Source: Takifugu bimaculatus (Eukaryota; Chordata; Actinopteri; Tetraodontiformes; Tetraodontidae). From it: a stretch of 64,000 nt of DNA. Position numbers and translations under genes: made by a program. This document shows, piece by piece, positions 1-11,049 of the stretch. The stretch is from NCBI GenBank assembly GCA_004026145.2, contig CP034992.1, forward strand, positions 5,096,993-5,160,992, read 5' to 3'. The notes under the pieces are model-generated. The model worked only from the letters and a program-made list of their open reading frames with translations. It did no database searches and was not told where the DNA came from. The first letter of the stretch is position 1, and every line of letters starts with the position of its first letter.

Positions 1-454
1 TCAATGTACAGAGGTCACAAAGGGTCTTTGTATGTGAGCTTTAAAGTCAGCATGAAACAACCCTTTCTGAAAGTCTGGGATTCTATTAGACATCATGCAT
101 AACATTGCGTAACTTTATGGAAAGTAATGGTTTCCCCCAGTTTTGAGTAATGCTTCTATTTCATTCAGATCGTCTGGAAGTCAAGGATTTAGGGCTGTTA
201 TGAAACCCCATATATGAGCATATTTATCAAATAGGTTTTTAGGAAGACTCTTTAATGTTGTTCTTGAAACCAACCCAAAATTCTAAATTGGTCCAGGATT
301 TCTCAGGTATGCATCCTCCATGTTGACGAATGAGTCCAGTATGTTGTGATGCAGGGTTTGCTGTAGGCTGCCGCCCTTTTTTGATAGTGTGAGCAAACTG
401 TTGGTTCTTCTAAACTGCACAGTGTTCTTGTTAATTGCACTCCTGTTGTTAATT

Positions 455-455
<1 letters not shown>

Positions 456-494
<39 letters not shown>
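456..494. repeat. (CA)n/(AT)n microsatellite
   Basis: Sixteen CA dinucleotides followed directly by ATATATAT. Simple sequence repeat in the itih upstream flank. Confidence 0.95.
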
Positions 495-832
495 GATTTT
501 CTTAATTTGCTTTAAGGTTTAGGAAAAAACATCAAAGATACTGATGCATAAATGGTGTTGGAAGAAAGTAAAAATAGATTACTTCTATGATTCTCATCTG
601 AAGAGGTTTAAAAAGTCCACAGCGTGGGTGAATATAGTTCAAACCAAACTACTTTTACAGTTGTGCAAGTCCAGCGGACGGCTGCTCTTCGGTCTGTGGA
701 TAATGGTGGTATAACCGAAGTCACTGTTGAGAACTGGGCTAAATTCCCAGTTAGGGAACTTTTGAGTAAAAAATAAAAATACTTGTGTGACAATGTGAGA
801 AAATTGCATTAATTTACTCACTGCTGTAAATC

Positions 833-841
833 TATATAAAG
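833..841 (+). promoter_or_regulatory. Possible TATA box of the itih gene
   Basis: The string TATATAAAG lies about 210 bp upstream of the itih start codon. ITIH genes are liver-expressed and a TATA promoter would fit, but no other core promoter element or cap site could be confirmed, and a 5' UTR intron is possible. Confidence 0.35.
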
Positions 842-1048
842 TTTAAAAAGAGAATCTCAGACTTTCTTCCACACCTTAAATATTTGTATTTGGGCTTTAG
901 AGTCCTCCTGTATGACCTCTCTCTGTACGTTGAACTCAGTTCTACAGGTCAACACTCTCAAAAATACTTGCTGTCCCTCCCCTGGGTAGAGAGCAGTTTT
1001 TCTGTGGTGCAGTCGTGAAGTCAGGCACTGCTGAGGAGACGTTGGATC

Positions 1049-1719
1049 ATGTCTGGACCTCTGGGTGTTCCAGTGCTGCTGTCGTGGGTCTGCCTCTGGC
1101 TCTCCTGGCAGGCTCAAGGAGCTCTGATCATTTCTGGGATCCCCAAATCTCTGGTAAATAACAACTTTTGTGCAGATTTTAAAAATCTGTACTCCTCTAA
1201 ATTTCTACATTTACAATATTATTTGCCCCAACTTTCCGCTATTTTATCCTCCCTCCTCCTGTTTTTCGATCTCAGGAGACAAATGGAGCAGCCAGATTAC
1301 TGCAGGTATTTAAACTTTCAGACAATTCAATTTATTGTATTCTAGCAAAACAACAATATATAAATGATTTCAACTTTAGATATCTTTTTTGCATTGCTCC
1401 CTCAAGCTTTGACAACCATCATCTTAAAATCAACCCAGTCTTTTGATTTTAATTAATATTGCTTGGTGAAGTTGTCTGAGTTTCCATTTTTCTTTTTATT
1501 TTACAGAAAAGAAATGCAGATGTAGGAACGGTAAGAAAATACACTTTTTTCCAAGATTGCGAAATGTTTGGTTTAACTGTTAGAAACAACACTTTGTGAA
1601 ATTAATCATGCAAATAAAAGCAAAGTCTGTGAACAAAATCTATAAATTATTTACCAGGAATATTGAGTCATAGGAAGCAGTCACCTTAAAAGGCAGGATC
1701 AATCGAGTGAGTGTGTGCC

Positions 1720-1754
<35 letters not shown>

Positions 1755-4700
1755 ATTTGTGTTGGAGAGAGATTTGAAAGCAAATGACGCAGTGTCTTAA
1801 ACGGGTTTTGGCAAGAAACATTTGATGAACTTATTCAATTCAATTCAATTCAATCTTTAGTTATATGGCACTTTTCATACACTAGGTAGCACAAAGTGCC
1901 TCACAAAGGATAAAAACAGCAAAGAGAACAAGAGAATCAAGAAAAGGACACACACACACACATGCATACAACACACTTACACACACACCCACACACATAA
2001 ACAAGCTGAGGCAAGCTGAGACATGGCTGGGCACCGAGACCTGAGGCGACGGAGACGCCACCTTTGGAGGCCCACCAGGCCGAGGGAGGTCACGGTCTGT
2101 GACCACAGGTGGTACCGCCACAAAGACCACCCCGACCCGGACAGACCGGAGGCTCCGCACCAAAGCACAGAGCCCCCTAACCACCCAGGCCAGAGTCGAC
2201 AATGGGACAGCATCCCCACGGTAGACCGGAAACATCTCCCAGCCTGGCAGGCCCCCATGAGGAAACACCATGAGGAAACACTGGAGCTAAAAACTGAAGG
2301 ACTAAAACAGTAAATGGGATAAAAGGTGTAAAAGCTAAAAACTAAGGAACTAAGAATTGAAGGAGTAAAACAGTACTAAGACTAAAACAGACTAAAACAG
2401 TAAATGGGATAAAAGGTGTAAAGACTAAAAACTGAGAATAAGAACTGAGGAAGTAAAACAGTACTAAGACTAAAACAGACTAAAACAGTTAATGGGATAA
2501 AAGGTGTAAAGACTGAGAAACTAAGAACTGAGGGAGTAAAACAGTACTAAGACTAAAACAGACTAAAACAGTAAATGGGATAAAAGGTGTAAAGACTAAA
2601 AACTGAGAAACTAAGAACTGAGGGAGTAAAACAGTAAAAGTATCAAGTAAAATAAGGATAAGACATAAAAAAGCATGAGGACATAAAAGAAATTAAAAAT
2701 AATCAGAAAATCAGTTAAAGGCCTGATTAAAAAGGTGTGTATTGAGCCTCTTTTTAAAAATCTCAACAGTCTCTGCGGCCCTGAGGTTCTCCGGCAGGCT
2801 GTTCCACAGTCGGGGACCATAATAACTGAAGGCCGCTTCCCCGTGCGTTTTAGAGCTTACTGGTGGAATGGTTAAAAGGCCGGTGCCGGAGGACCTCAGA
2901 GTCCGTGAGGGTTGATAGAATAAAAGCATGTCTGATAAATAAGTCGGGCCAAGACCATTAAGACATTTAAAAACTGATAAAAGAACCTTAAAATTGATCC
3001 TGAAAAGCACGGGTAGCCAATGCAGCGATTCTAAAACCGGTGTGATGTGCTCCCGCCCTCTGGTCCTCGTCAGCACTTGTGCAGCTGAGTTTTGTAATAA
3101 TTGTAGGTTTGTGATGCTCTTTTTTGGAAGACCAGAGAGCAGGGCATTACAATAATCCAAACGACAAGAGATAAAAGCGTGCATCAGCACCTCCGTGCTG
3201 GCCTGAGAGAGAAACGGGCGGACTCTGGCTATATTCTTCAGGTGGTAAAAACCTACCTTTGTTATGTTTTTGATGTGTGGAATAAAACTAAGCTCAGAGT
3301 CAAAGATCACACCCAGATTTTTTACAAATTGAGATGGAAGTTTCTCTCTCTGACCTTCAGGACCAATGACTAAGACTTCTGTTTTGTCCTGGTTGAGCTG
3401 TAGGAAGTTTTCTGCCATCCATGACTGGATATCTAGAATACAGTTAAAAAGGGCATCAACTGGCCCTGTGTCATCAGGAGCCACGGCGATGTACAGCTGC
3501 GTATCGTCAGCATAGCTGTGGAAGCTGATGCCGTGGCACCTGATGACATCCCCAAGAGGAAGCATGTAAAGATTAAAAAGGGTTGGACCTAAACTTATAT
3601 TTAAACACACCAGCTTTGATCAGAAACTATAAAAGCACTGCTTGTGCTCATATCCTCACTGCGTCTCAGGTGGAGGTCCACAGTTTCACAGTGGACTGCA
3701 CGGTGAGGTCTCGTTTCGCTCGCACTGTCATGACCTCAACAGCCATCAACAAAGGAAACGCTGCCCGTGAGATCTCCTTCGAGGTGGAGCTGCCAAAGAC
3801 TGCCTTCATCAGCAACTTCAGCATGTCAGTGTGTCTCTACTCTGATTCCATATTGTTCCACTAGTCTTTTCCTTCAATGTCTAATTTCCCCTCACAAATG
3901 CATGTTTTTATTAAAACTGACAATGATCCTAAGGGAAAGGTCAGACTCAAAAGCAACATTTATTGTTTTATTTTACTGTCCACTTCAGATGTGAAGTAGG
4001 CATTTTAGTTCTTTTAAAAAAATACAGAATATCACATTTTTGACAATTGTGCTGATCTTTTCATCCTTACAGGGAAATTGAAGAGCAGGTTTATGTTGGA
4101 CAAGTCAAGGAGAAAGAGAAAGCCAAGCAACAGTATGACAAGGCTGTTTCTGCAGGGAAAACAGCAGGACTGGTCAAGTGAGATTTAAAGATAAGGCATA
4201 TAGTACTGCCATCAGTAGCTGTTAGAGATGTAATGTGTGCTGTGTTACAGGGCTTCTGGGAGAAAGATGGAGAAGTTTTCAGTGTCTGTCAACATTGCGA
4301 GCAACAGTAAGGTGACCTTTGTTCTGACGTATGAGGAGCTTCTTCAGAGGACACTCGGCCAGTATGAGATTGTGATTCGAGTCAAACCCAAAGAGCCCGT
4401 GCAGGAGTTTAAGGTTAACTAATGTTCCACTGACAGCAGGTATTCTAAATGGTTCGTTTTCATCATAAATGTCCTGTCTCTGTCTGCAGATTGTGTCAAA
4501 TATCTTTGAACCTCAGGGCATTTCTTATGTTGATGCACACGCAACCTTCTTGACCAATGACCTGCTTCCCCTGGTGGAGAAAACAGTTACAGATAAAAAG
4601 GTGTCTGCGTCTACAGGCCTGGTTATCTTTTGTCCCTTTGTCCTTCTTTTGGATGCTAAATACGATCTCGTTCACACACTCAGGCACACATCAGTTTCTC

Positions 4701-7700
4701 ACCAACTATAGAACAGCAGAGGAAGTGTCCGGACTGCCCTGGAACAATTATTGATGGAGATTTTATCATCAAGTATGATGTGAACCGAGACAAGAGCCTC
4801 GGAGATATTCAGGTCAGTTCTTCACATGGACTAGATGTGGACTTTGTCTGGGCCACCTCTTGTCCTTTCATGACATTTTTATCTTACGTGTCTTCTTTTA
4901 ACATGGCTGTAGTGGCTCAGGAGTGACCCTGGCTGGTGGAGTTGGTTCCTTTTCCCATCTGATAACTAACGATTTCACTCTATTTTATTGACAACATGTT
5001 TGGCATTCTCGTCTATCGCAATAATTCCCTAATTCTTTCCCCTCCAAAACAAACACTGCTTTCATGAATCTGTCTCCTTTAGATTGCAAACGGATACTTT
5101 GTGCACTTCTTTGCTCCAAAAGACCTGACAAGACTCCCAAAAAATGTGGTGTTTGTGATAGACAGGAGTGGCTCAATGTCTGGAACAAAGATGCAGCAGG
5201 TGAGTGGTTCTGACCATTTAATATGCCTCTGCCAGTCGTGCCTGAGTCTGACCTCCCCTCCATCATTGTTTAGACACGAGAGGCAATGATAAAAATCCTT
5301 GCAGACCTCCACCCGCGAAGACCACTTTGGAATCATCCAGTTTGACAGCTCAGTGGATTCTTGGAGGAACTCGCTCAGTCGGGCAACTGAGGAAAACATC
5401 TCTGAAGCCATGACCTACGTCGTGAATATCGTGATCGCATATCGTGAATGTAAACAAAATAGCAATTGTCTCGTGTTTGGTGATAAAGGGCAACCGTGTT
5501 TTAGTCAAATAAGTCATAAAATTCAACTGTGTTCATTTAAAAAAAAAAAATTGTTTTTCTTCAAGCAACCGATATCAATGCTGCGGTACTGAAAGCAGTG
5601 GACATGCTGGTGACTGACAGGAAAGCTAAGAGGCTTCCAGAGAAGAGCATCGATATGATTATACTACTGACTGATGGAGCTCCAACGTCAGGTGAGGATC
5701 AAGAGTGTAACTGAGATATAACCTGTACTGTACTGTACTGTACTGTACTGTACTGTACTGTACTGTACTATACTATACTATACTATACTATACTATACTA
5801 TACTATACTATAGTATACTATACTATACTATACTATACTATACTATGAATGTAGCTGACATTTTCCATTTTTCTCATGTTGAATGTAAATATAGGAGAAA
5901 CTAGGATACCATTGATTCAAGAAAATGTGAGAAACGCTATTGGTGGGAACATGTCACTGTACGGGCTCGGTTTTGGCGATGACGTAGACTACGCCTTCCT
6001 GGATGTGATGAGCAGAGAGAACAAAGGGTTAGCCCGCAGGATATATATGGGATCAGACGCTGCACTTCAACTTCAGGTGGAGAGTTTAAGCTTTGAGGCT
6101 GTATGTTTGAGGACCATTTCATGTTCTCCCACAATTGTGGACTCAGACTGGGTGTGTGTATCTTTCGCAGGGCTTCTACGATGAGGTCTCCAGTCCACTG
6201 CTTTTAGACGTGGATCTGCGTTATCCTGACAATGCAGTGGAATCCTTGACCACCAATCACTTCAGTCAGCTGTTCAAAGGCTCAGAGATCATCGTGGCTG
6301 GTCGACTGACAGACAATGACATTGATAACTTCCCGGTGGAAGTGTATGGTCAGGGGGTGAGGGGACGAAGAAAGCAGGAAATCAGTCCAGAGATGGAGAG
6401 TATACAAACACTTTTGATGAATTGTATTTCCTTTCTTTGTATTTCATTGGTAGTTCGATGACTTCAGTGAGATGGGTCAATTCAGTGCCGTGGACTGGAG
6501 TGTGATGTACCCAGAAGATGATTACATTTTTGGGGATTTCACTGAGCGTCTCTGGGCCTACCTCACCATCCAGCAGCTCCTGGAGAAAAGGTCAGAGCGT
6601 GTGCCGGCTCAAGAACAGATGCTTGAATATGAGGTGTCTCATATGGCAACTTTCACCATTTCTCTTCTGCAGCAAAAGCGGTGCTGCAGATGAGAAAGCC
6701 AATGCCACAGCCAAAGCCCTGGACATGTCTCTGCAATACAGCTTTGTCACCCCCCTCACCTCCATGGTGGTCACCAAGCCTGAAGCTGATGACAGTCCTA
6801 TGATCGCTGACAAGCTGACTGAAGGTGATACAAGGCTGAGAATATATTTCTTTGAAACAAATGTTCTGTCTGCAGAAGCTTTAAAAAAAGCCACACATAA
6901 TGTAAGTAAAGGAAATAATTATTCTATTTTTTCTGCTATTCAACAGAGCAAAGACAACAAGCTGAAAGGAGTGGTGGGGGTAAGAAAACTTTAAATAGCT
7001 TTTTTTCCCCAGGTTTTTTTATTTTATTTTATTTTATTTTTTTACAATTTTTCATTCATTTCTTTCCAGTGTCTGATGACATACTCACCTTAACACCCAA
7101 TATTGTTTCGTGAGTACATTTTTAGTAAAGTAAATTATAGATTAAATTATAGATTAATAGTACAAATCTTTTACAATTTTTCATTCACTTCTTTCCAGGG
7201 TTTCATTCCACTGATTCTGGTGAGTACATTTTTAGTAAAGTAAATTATAGATTAATAGTACAAATATTTTTACAATTTTTCATTCACTTCTTTCCAGTGG
7301 CTAGTGCCATACGCTACAAAGAACCCACTTATTCTGGTGAGTACATTTTAAACTTAAAAAAACCCACACATAATGTAAGTAAAGGAAATAATTATTCTAT
7401 TTTTTCTGCTGTTCAACAGCGCAAGGACAACTACCTGGAAGTGCGGGGGGTAAGAAAACTTTAAATACCGGTAGCTTTTTTTCCAGTTTTATTATTTATT
7501 TTTTTTACAATTTTTCATTCATTTCTTTCCAGTGGCTAGTGCCATACGCTACAAAGAACCCACTTATTCTGGTGAGTACATTTTAAACTTAAAAAAACCC
7601 ACACATAATGTAAGTAAAGGAAATAATTATTCTATTTTTTCTGCTGTTCAACAGCGCAAGGACAAGAAGCTGGAAGTAGTGGGGGGTAAGAAAACTTTAA

Positions 7701-9355
7701 ATACCGGTAGCCTTTTTTTCCAGTTTTTTTTCCAGTTTTTGATTTTTTTTTTTACAATTTTTCATTCATTTCTTTCCAGTGTCTCATTACAGACCCAGCA
7801 CACCACCCACTTATTTCGGTGAGTAAATTTTTAGTAAAGTAAATTATAGATTAATATTACAAATATTTTCAAGATGTCTGTCTGCTGCAAAATAAAAACC
7901 TTATGTCTGATTAATGGCTAAGAATCTGAGCATGAATTTTCCAGCTTTTAATTTTATCTAAAAATTCCACAACTATACCTGTTTAAAGATAGACGTGGAT
8001 AACTACAGCTTGTGTCATGTAGTACTAGAAAAATAAAACAATATTTTAAAGATATGGCACAGAAAGTTAAGAAATGGCTCATAAAAAATGACAGACAGAA
8101 TAATAATCACCATTGATAACAAAAGAGTTCGTAGCTGTGAAAATGCTAACTAGTGTTTGCAGACAGTGTGTCTGTCATCCTGTGTCTGCATGTCAGTGGC
8201 ATACCTGCGCCTTTAGCATAGTACTCTCTGCATTTTAGCATTGAGTTTCTGAAGATAGAGCATGTGGTTACATTAATCACGTGATACATCATTATCGTCT
8301 CTAGTGGATGGAGATCCTCATTTCATGATTGAGCTCCCTGACAGAAACGACGCTCTGTGCTTCAACATCAATGACAAACCAGGAACTATTTTCAACCTGG
8401 TCAGAGACCCCGTATCAGGTCAGACTTGAGCGGCATTTACTTTGTTCACACCGTTTGTGTAGATTTCTGAGGCCCGTGTTTGTCTTCAGGTATTTTGGTC
8501 AACGGCCAGATTATTGGAGACAAGAAAATCCCCCCTGATGGTGTCATTAACACGTACTTTTACCGCTTTGGCATCACCCACTGGACTCTGGGGGTGAGGC
8601 TGGAGGTGAACACAGAGTTCATCACAGTGTACCAGGCCGGCGAAAGGATCAAGCTGTTGTGGTCTGCGCCATCATCTCTGAAAGGTCCAAAGTAAGTGGA
8701 TCATCCACTTCAGTCAGTCTATGCCCCTACTTCATCACCATTAAACTAAACGTCCTTCCATTATCATCTCTAGCGTGGATATGGTGCTGACTAAGGATCG
8801 TAGCTTGATGGTGACGCTAAAAGACTCTGTGAAGTTTGTCATTCTGCTACACAAAGTGTGGGAGAAGCACCCGTATCACAGGGATTACTTAGGCTTCTAC
8901 ACCCTGGACAGCCACTTGCTGTCCCCCTCCGCTCATGGATTACTAGGTAAAACAAGCACATCTGAAAGTAGATGATTTCGCTCCTTCAGCATAGCTGGTT
9001 AATCCAATATGGTCCATCTTCCTCCAGGTCAATTCTATCACGGTATTGAATACGAGGTGTCGGACCTGTGTCCAGGCGAGGTCCCAGAGAAACCAGATGC
9101 CACCATGTTCGTCAAAGGGCAGCAACTGAACGTGACCAGGTATGTCGAAGGAGTCCAGAAGTCATATGGATTTCAGGAACTATTTGCTCTTGAAATATTA
9201 CCATTTGTGTCCACAGAGGCTGGCAGAGAGACTTCAGGAATGATGTGAAGAATGGAGAAAATGTGCCCTGCTGGTTCATTCATAATAATGGGACAGGAAT
9301 CATTGATGGAAATGCAAGCGATTATATTGTGTCTGGTCTTTTTAAAACCACTTAA
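1049..9355 (+). CDS. itih3: Inter-alpha-trypsin inhibitor heavy chain (ITIH3-like), multi-exon
   Basis: Secreted plasma heavy chain that becomes covalently attached to hyaluronan. Exons: 1049-1153, 1276-1305, 1507-1530, 3670-3824, 4073-4177, 4251-4413, 4490-4600, 4684-4812, 5083-5199, 5274-5449, 5566-5691, 5895-6076, 6171-6356, 6454-6590, 6673-6824, a mini-exon array 6876-7818, then 8305-8418, 8490-8691, 8774-8946, 9028-9139, 9217-9355. Exon 1 encodes a hydrophobic signal peptide. A VIT domain (about residues 57-186) precedes a von Willebrand A domain whose MIDAS motif DRSGS lies near residue 300. The C-terminal part opens with VDGDPHF, the conserved propeptide cleavage and hyaluronan-attachment motif of ITIH1-3, and ends in an ITIH_C domain. 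Splice phases agree throughout except for one extra base in exon 10 (about 5311-5314), which breaks the frame inside the VWA domain and may be an assembly error. Similarity is highest to ITIH3; the exact fish paralogue is uncertain. Intron 3 contains a LINE. Confidence 0.9.
1718..1753. repeat. (TG)n microsatellite
   Basis: About 15 TG units in itih intron 3, just left of the LINE insertion. Confidence 0.9.
1833..3600 (-). mobile_element. 5'-truncated L2/CR1-type LINE in itih intron 3
   Basis: On the minus strand, a 299-codon open frame (2711-3610) encodes the second half of a non-LTR reverse transcriptase. It has the YADDTQLY catalytic motif followed by the thumb and C-terminal region ending ...FKKRLNTHLFNQAF, characteristic of L2-clade fish LINEs. 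The homologous part starts at about 3595, so the element is 5'-truncated. The 3' UTR runs from 2710 down to 1833. It contains a minisatellite and ends in a (TTGAA)n tail (plus-strand TTCAA at 1833-1853), the usual L2 terminus. The element lies antisense to itih. The long intact frame suggests a fairly young copy. The 5' boundary is approximate, and the clade name is from motif memory. Confidence 0.85.
2300..2660. repeat. Minisatellite within the LINE 3' UTR
   Basis: Four degenerate tandem copies share the core TAAATGGGATAAAAGGTGTA at 2311, 2401, 2489 and 2572, spaced 90, 88 and 83 bp. Shorter sub-repeats of the type ACTAAAACAG lie between them. The array sits inside the LINE 3' UTR, upstream of the tail when read on the element's own strand. 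Confidence 0.85.
5311..5314 (+). other. Apparent +1 frameshift in itih exon 10
   Basis: Exon 10 begins in frame (TREAMIKILADLH) but continues one frame over (REDHFGIIQFDS). Removing one C from the ACCC at 5311-5314 gives an alignment with human ITIH3 (ILEDMQEEDYLNFI) of exactly equal length and makes exon 10 175 nt, which fits the downstream splice phase. This could be a sequencing insertion or a real null allele. Confidence 0.8.
5724..5846. repeat. Pentanucleotide repeat (TACTG)n then (TACTA)n
   Basis: About 8 TACTG units pass directly into about 16 TACTA/TATAC units in the intron between itih exons 11 and 12. The clean switch between two unit types differing by one base suggests two expansion steps. 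Confidence 0.95.
6876..7818 (+). repeat. Tandemly duplicated mini-exon cassettes in the itih linker
   Basis: Between the VWA-containing part and the DPHF region lie at least nine short blocks flanked by acceptor and donor sites. Type a: 6876-6901. Type b: 6947-6979, 7420-7449, 7655-7685 (SKDNK/RKDNY/RKDKK). Type c: 7070-7109, 7199-7219, 7298-7336, 7533-7571, 7780-7818 (VASAIRYKEPTYS or VSHYRPSTPPTYF). Flanking introns are also copied: TCTTTCCAG acceptors, GTGAGTA donors and a b-type acceptor TTCAACAG. A near-identical unit repeats with an offset of 235 bp (7298 to 7533 and 7420 to 7655). Phases: a is 1-0, b1 and b2 are 0-0, b3 is 0-1, and the 39-nt and 21-nt c blocks are 1-1. The 40-nt block at 7070 breaks any frame. 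Which blocks are spliced in cannot be told from DNA alone. Confidence 0.75.
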
Positions 9356-9450
9356 GAGCCAAATTACACACAAATGTCGTCCTGTGTGGACCAAATGATG
9401 GCAAGACCATTGTTAGAACTGTAATTATCTCTTCATCTTGTTAGCAACAA

Positions 9451-9456
9451 AATAAA
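9451..9456 (+). promoter_or_regulatory. Poly(A) signal of itih
   Basis: AATAAA 96 bp after the itih stop codon, giving a short 3' UTR. It is followed by T-rich sequence. Confidence 0.7.
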
Positions 9457-10007
9457 ATTTTGTCCTTAAAGGTGATGCATCAACAGCATCTTTATGCAAG
9501 AAATAGAAACACAGCACAAGTATAAATCATGTGCTACAATGAAATGCATTAATAGAACAAAATGTACAGACATGTTAACTTTAGCAACAAAGGTGTAAGG
9601 AAATTGTCCATCTTTCAATTGTCCATCTTTCTTTTTTGCACATTATTCAAAGTGAATAGTACTTCCTGCTGTTATGCAGAGGTGTTAAAACCAGTTTTAC
9701 CAGGGCCCCAACAATCAGGGTTTTGTTTAAAATCTCAGCTCCTGTTTGAAACTTAGCTTTCTATTATTTGCTGCAAAGAACTTCCATCTGGGAAAGCATG
9801 GAAAGATTATTTATTTGTGGAAAATATTCAAATAAAAATGAAAAAGCAAACTATCAAAACAGTGAAAATGTAATCAGTTGCATGAAATTAAAGTCAAACT
9901 TGAATATTGGTGCAAAAATAGATGTTTTCAATATTCATAGGTACTAGTAGCATCAAAAAGAATTTGTAAGTTAAATGCATTAGTGCAAATGTTTCACCCT
10001 GCAGTGT
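9457..10007. other. Convergent 3' region between itih and mustn1
   Basis: A/T-rich sequence with no gene. It contains the likely mustn1 3' UTR on the minus strand, with a reverse AATAAA at 9810-9815. The two genes are transcribed towards each other. Confidence 0.6.
9810..9815 (-). promoter_or_regulatory. Probable poly(A) signal of mustn1
   Basis: TTTATT on the plus strand reads AATAAA on the minus strand, about 190 bp past the mustn1 stop codon. Confidence 0.5.
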
Positions 10008-10746
10008 TTACTTGCTAAAAACACTGCCTCCAGAAGCTTTTGGGTTATGATCCAAGCACGTCTCTGCTCCTGTCCGTACTCCGCTGAACACCGACGGAGC
10101 CACTTTGCCCATCCGTTCTATTAGGAATTAACAAAAATAGAAATTTGTTAATGTGTGATGTGTCCCTGGTGGTCTAGTGGTTAGGATTCGGCGCTCTCAC
10201 CGCCGCGGCCCGGGTTCGATTCCCGGTCAGGGAACTACTTTTCTAAAATAATATTATGTTAATGTATCCAGGGAACTTAAAAAAAAAAAAAGAAATTACG
10301 TTAAAGTAAGTACCCGCGATTTACCTATTCAATCTTGTTGCTTTAATCTACAGAGCTGATGAGTTAGCCTTAGCAAAAATATGAATGAAACAGAACTTTT
10401 ACATCTTTGGCTTATTTAAAATCCTTAAGTAGTTTACCTTAGTGAACTACCTACTGTGTATGTTGTTAAACATGCATTAATGTCTAAAATGTTTGTCAAC
10501 AGAAACAACATTAATTTAAAGCATTACTCACCACACTCAACCATGACCTCATAGGTCTTACTCTTAACCTCGCCCTTCAGTCCCAGTTTACTGCGAGCTC
10601 CTTTCAGGTCCTCCTCCTTCATTGGGGGACGTTTTTTCTTCTTTATTTCACCTGACTGTCGTAAAGCAAGCGGAAATTAGATCAAGAACCTTAAAGCTAC
10701 ATAACTATTGAAATTCTCTTCATCAATAAAACAGTACCTGTGACAT
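10008..10746 (-). CDS. mustn1: Musculoskeletal embryonic nuclear protein 1 (Mustang)
   Basis: Small nuclear protein known from vertebrate muscle and regenerating bone and cartilage. Three coding exons on the minus strand: 10738-10746 (MSQ), 10532-10655 and 10008-10117, together 243 nt or 80 residues (human is 82). Recognition rests on IKKKKRPPMKEEDLKGA, then KSKTYEVMVEC, then APSVFS.VRTGAET, all in the same order as human MUSTN1; the end is SVFSK. The basic KKKKRPP stretch is the presumed nuclear localisation signal. All splice phases agree. Intron 2 (10118-10531) contains a tRNA-Glu gene on the opposite strand. A TATA box lies about 90 bp upstream of the start codon. Its position next to itih and stimate matches human 3p21.1. 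Confidence 0.9.
10163..10234 (+). tRNA. tRNA-Glu (CTC), copy 1
   Basis: A 72-nt cloverleaf starting TCCCTGG with 3' partner TCAGGGA and discriminator A. The A box is TGGTCTAGTGG, the anticodon loop CTCTCAC carries anticodon CTC on a GGCG/CGCC stem, and the B box is GGTTCGATTCC. A TTTT run about 5 bp downstream is a Pol III terminator. It lies in mustn1 intron 2, antisense to the host, 45 bp from exon 3. Identical in sequence to the copies at 38648 and 50550. Confidence 0.97.
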
Positions 10747-10836
10747 AATTCCAGTAGAAGTGATTCCAGAGAACCTTCCTTCCGAAGTGACAGTGTTTCT
10801 GCTTGTCTTTGTCTACGAGCTCGTACGATACGATAG

Positions 10837-10844
10837 TATATATA
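10837..10844 (-). promoter_or_regulatory. TATA box of mustn1
   Basis: TATATATA, palindromic, lies 91 bp upstream of the mustn1 start codon on the minus strand, predicting a transcription start near 10810 and a 5' UTR of about 65 nt without an intron. Consistent with a tissue-restricted gene. Confidence 0.6.
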
Positions 10845-11013
10845 GTCCTGGTCCAGATCCAGTGGGTCAGTCAGACTCCCAGTTCTATCCCAGTGTGCCT
10901 GTTGTCAGTGTGTATAATTAGGGGTTACGTGAGGGATGGTGCAGCTAAGTGTGGCTTCCAGCTCTCAAACCAACAGCTGATAATGCCAGACGCAACACAA
11001 GCATGCACGCAAC

Positions 11014-11017
11014 ACCC

Positions 11018-11048
<31 letters not shown>

Positions 11049-11049
11049 A
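11014..11049. repeat. (C)n(CA)n tract
   Basis: About 20 consecutive C followed by (AC)n. Prone to length error in any assembly. Confidence 0.9.

Larger units (their letters stand above)
1..1048. other. Upstream flank of the itih gene, no gene seen
   Basis: No coding exon could be recognised on either strand. The stretch holds a (CA)n microsatellite at about 456-487 followed by a short (AT)n, and a TATA-like element at 833-841 that could belong to the itih promoter. All open frames here are short and without family resemblance. Confidence 0.6.

Noticed and set aside
7337..7380. A second copy of the 26-nt a-type mini-exon (CCCACACATAAT|GTAAGT)
   Set aside because: The donor is kept, but the acceptor present before 6876 is replaced by sequence continuing from the c-block intron, so it cannot be a spliced exon.
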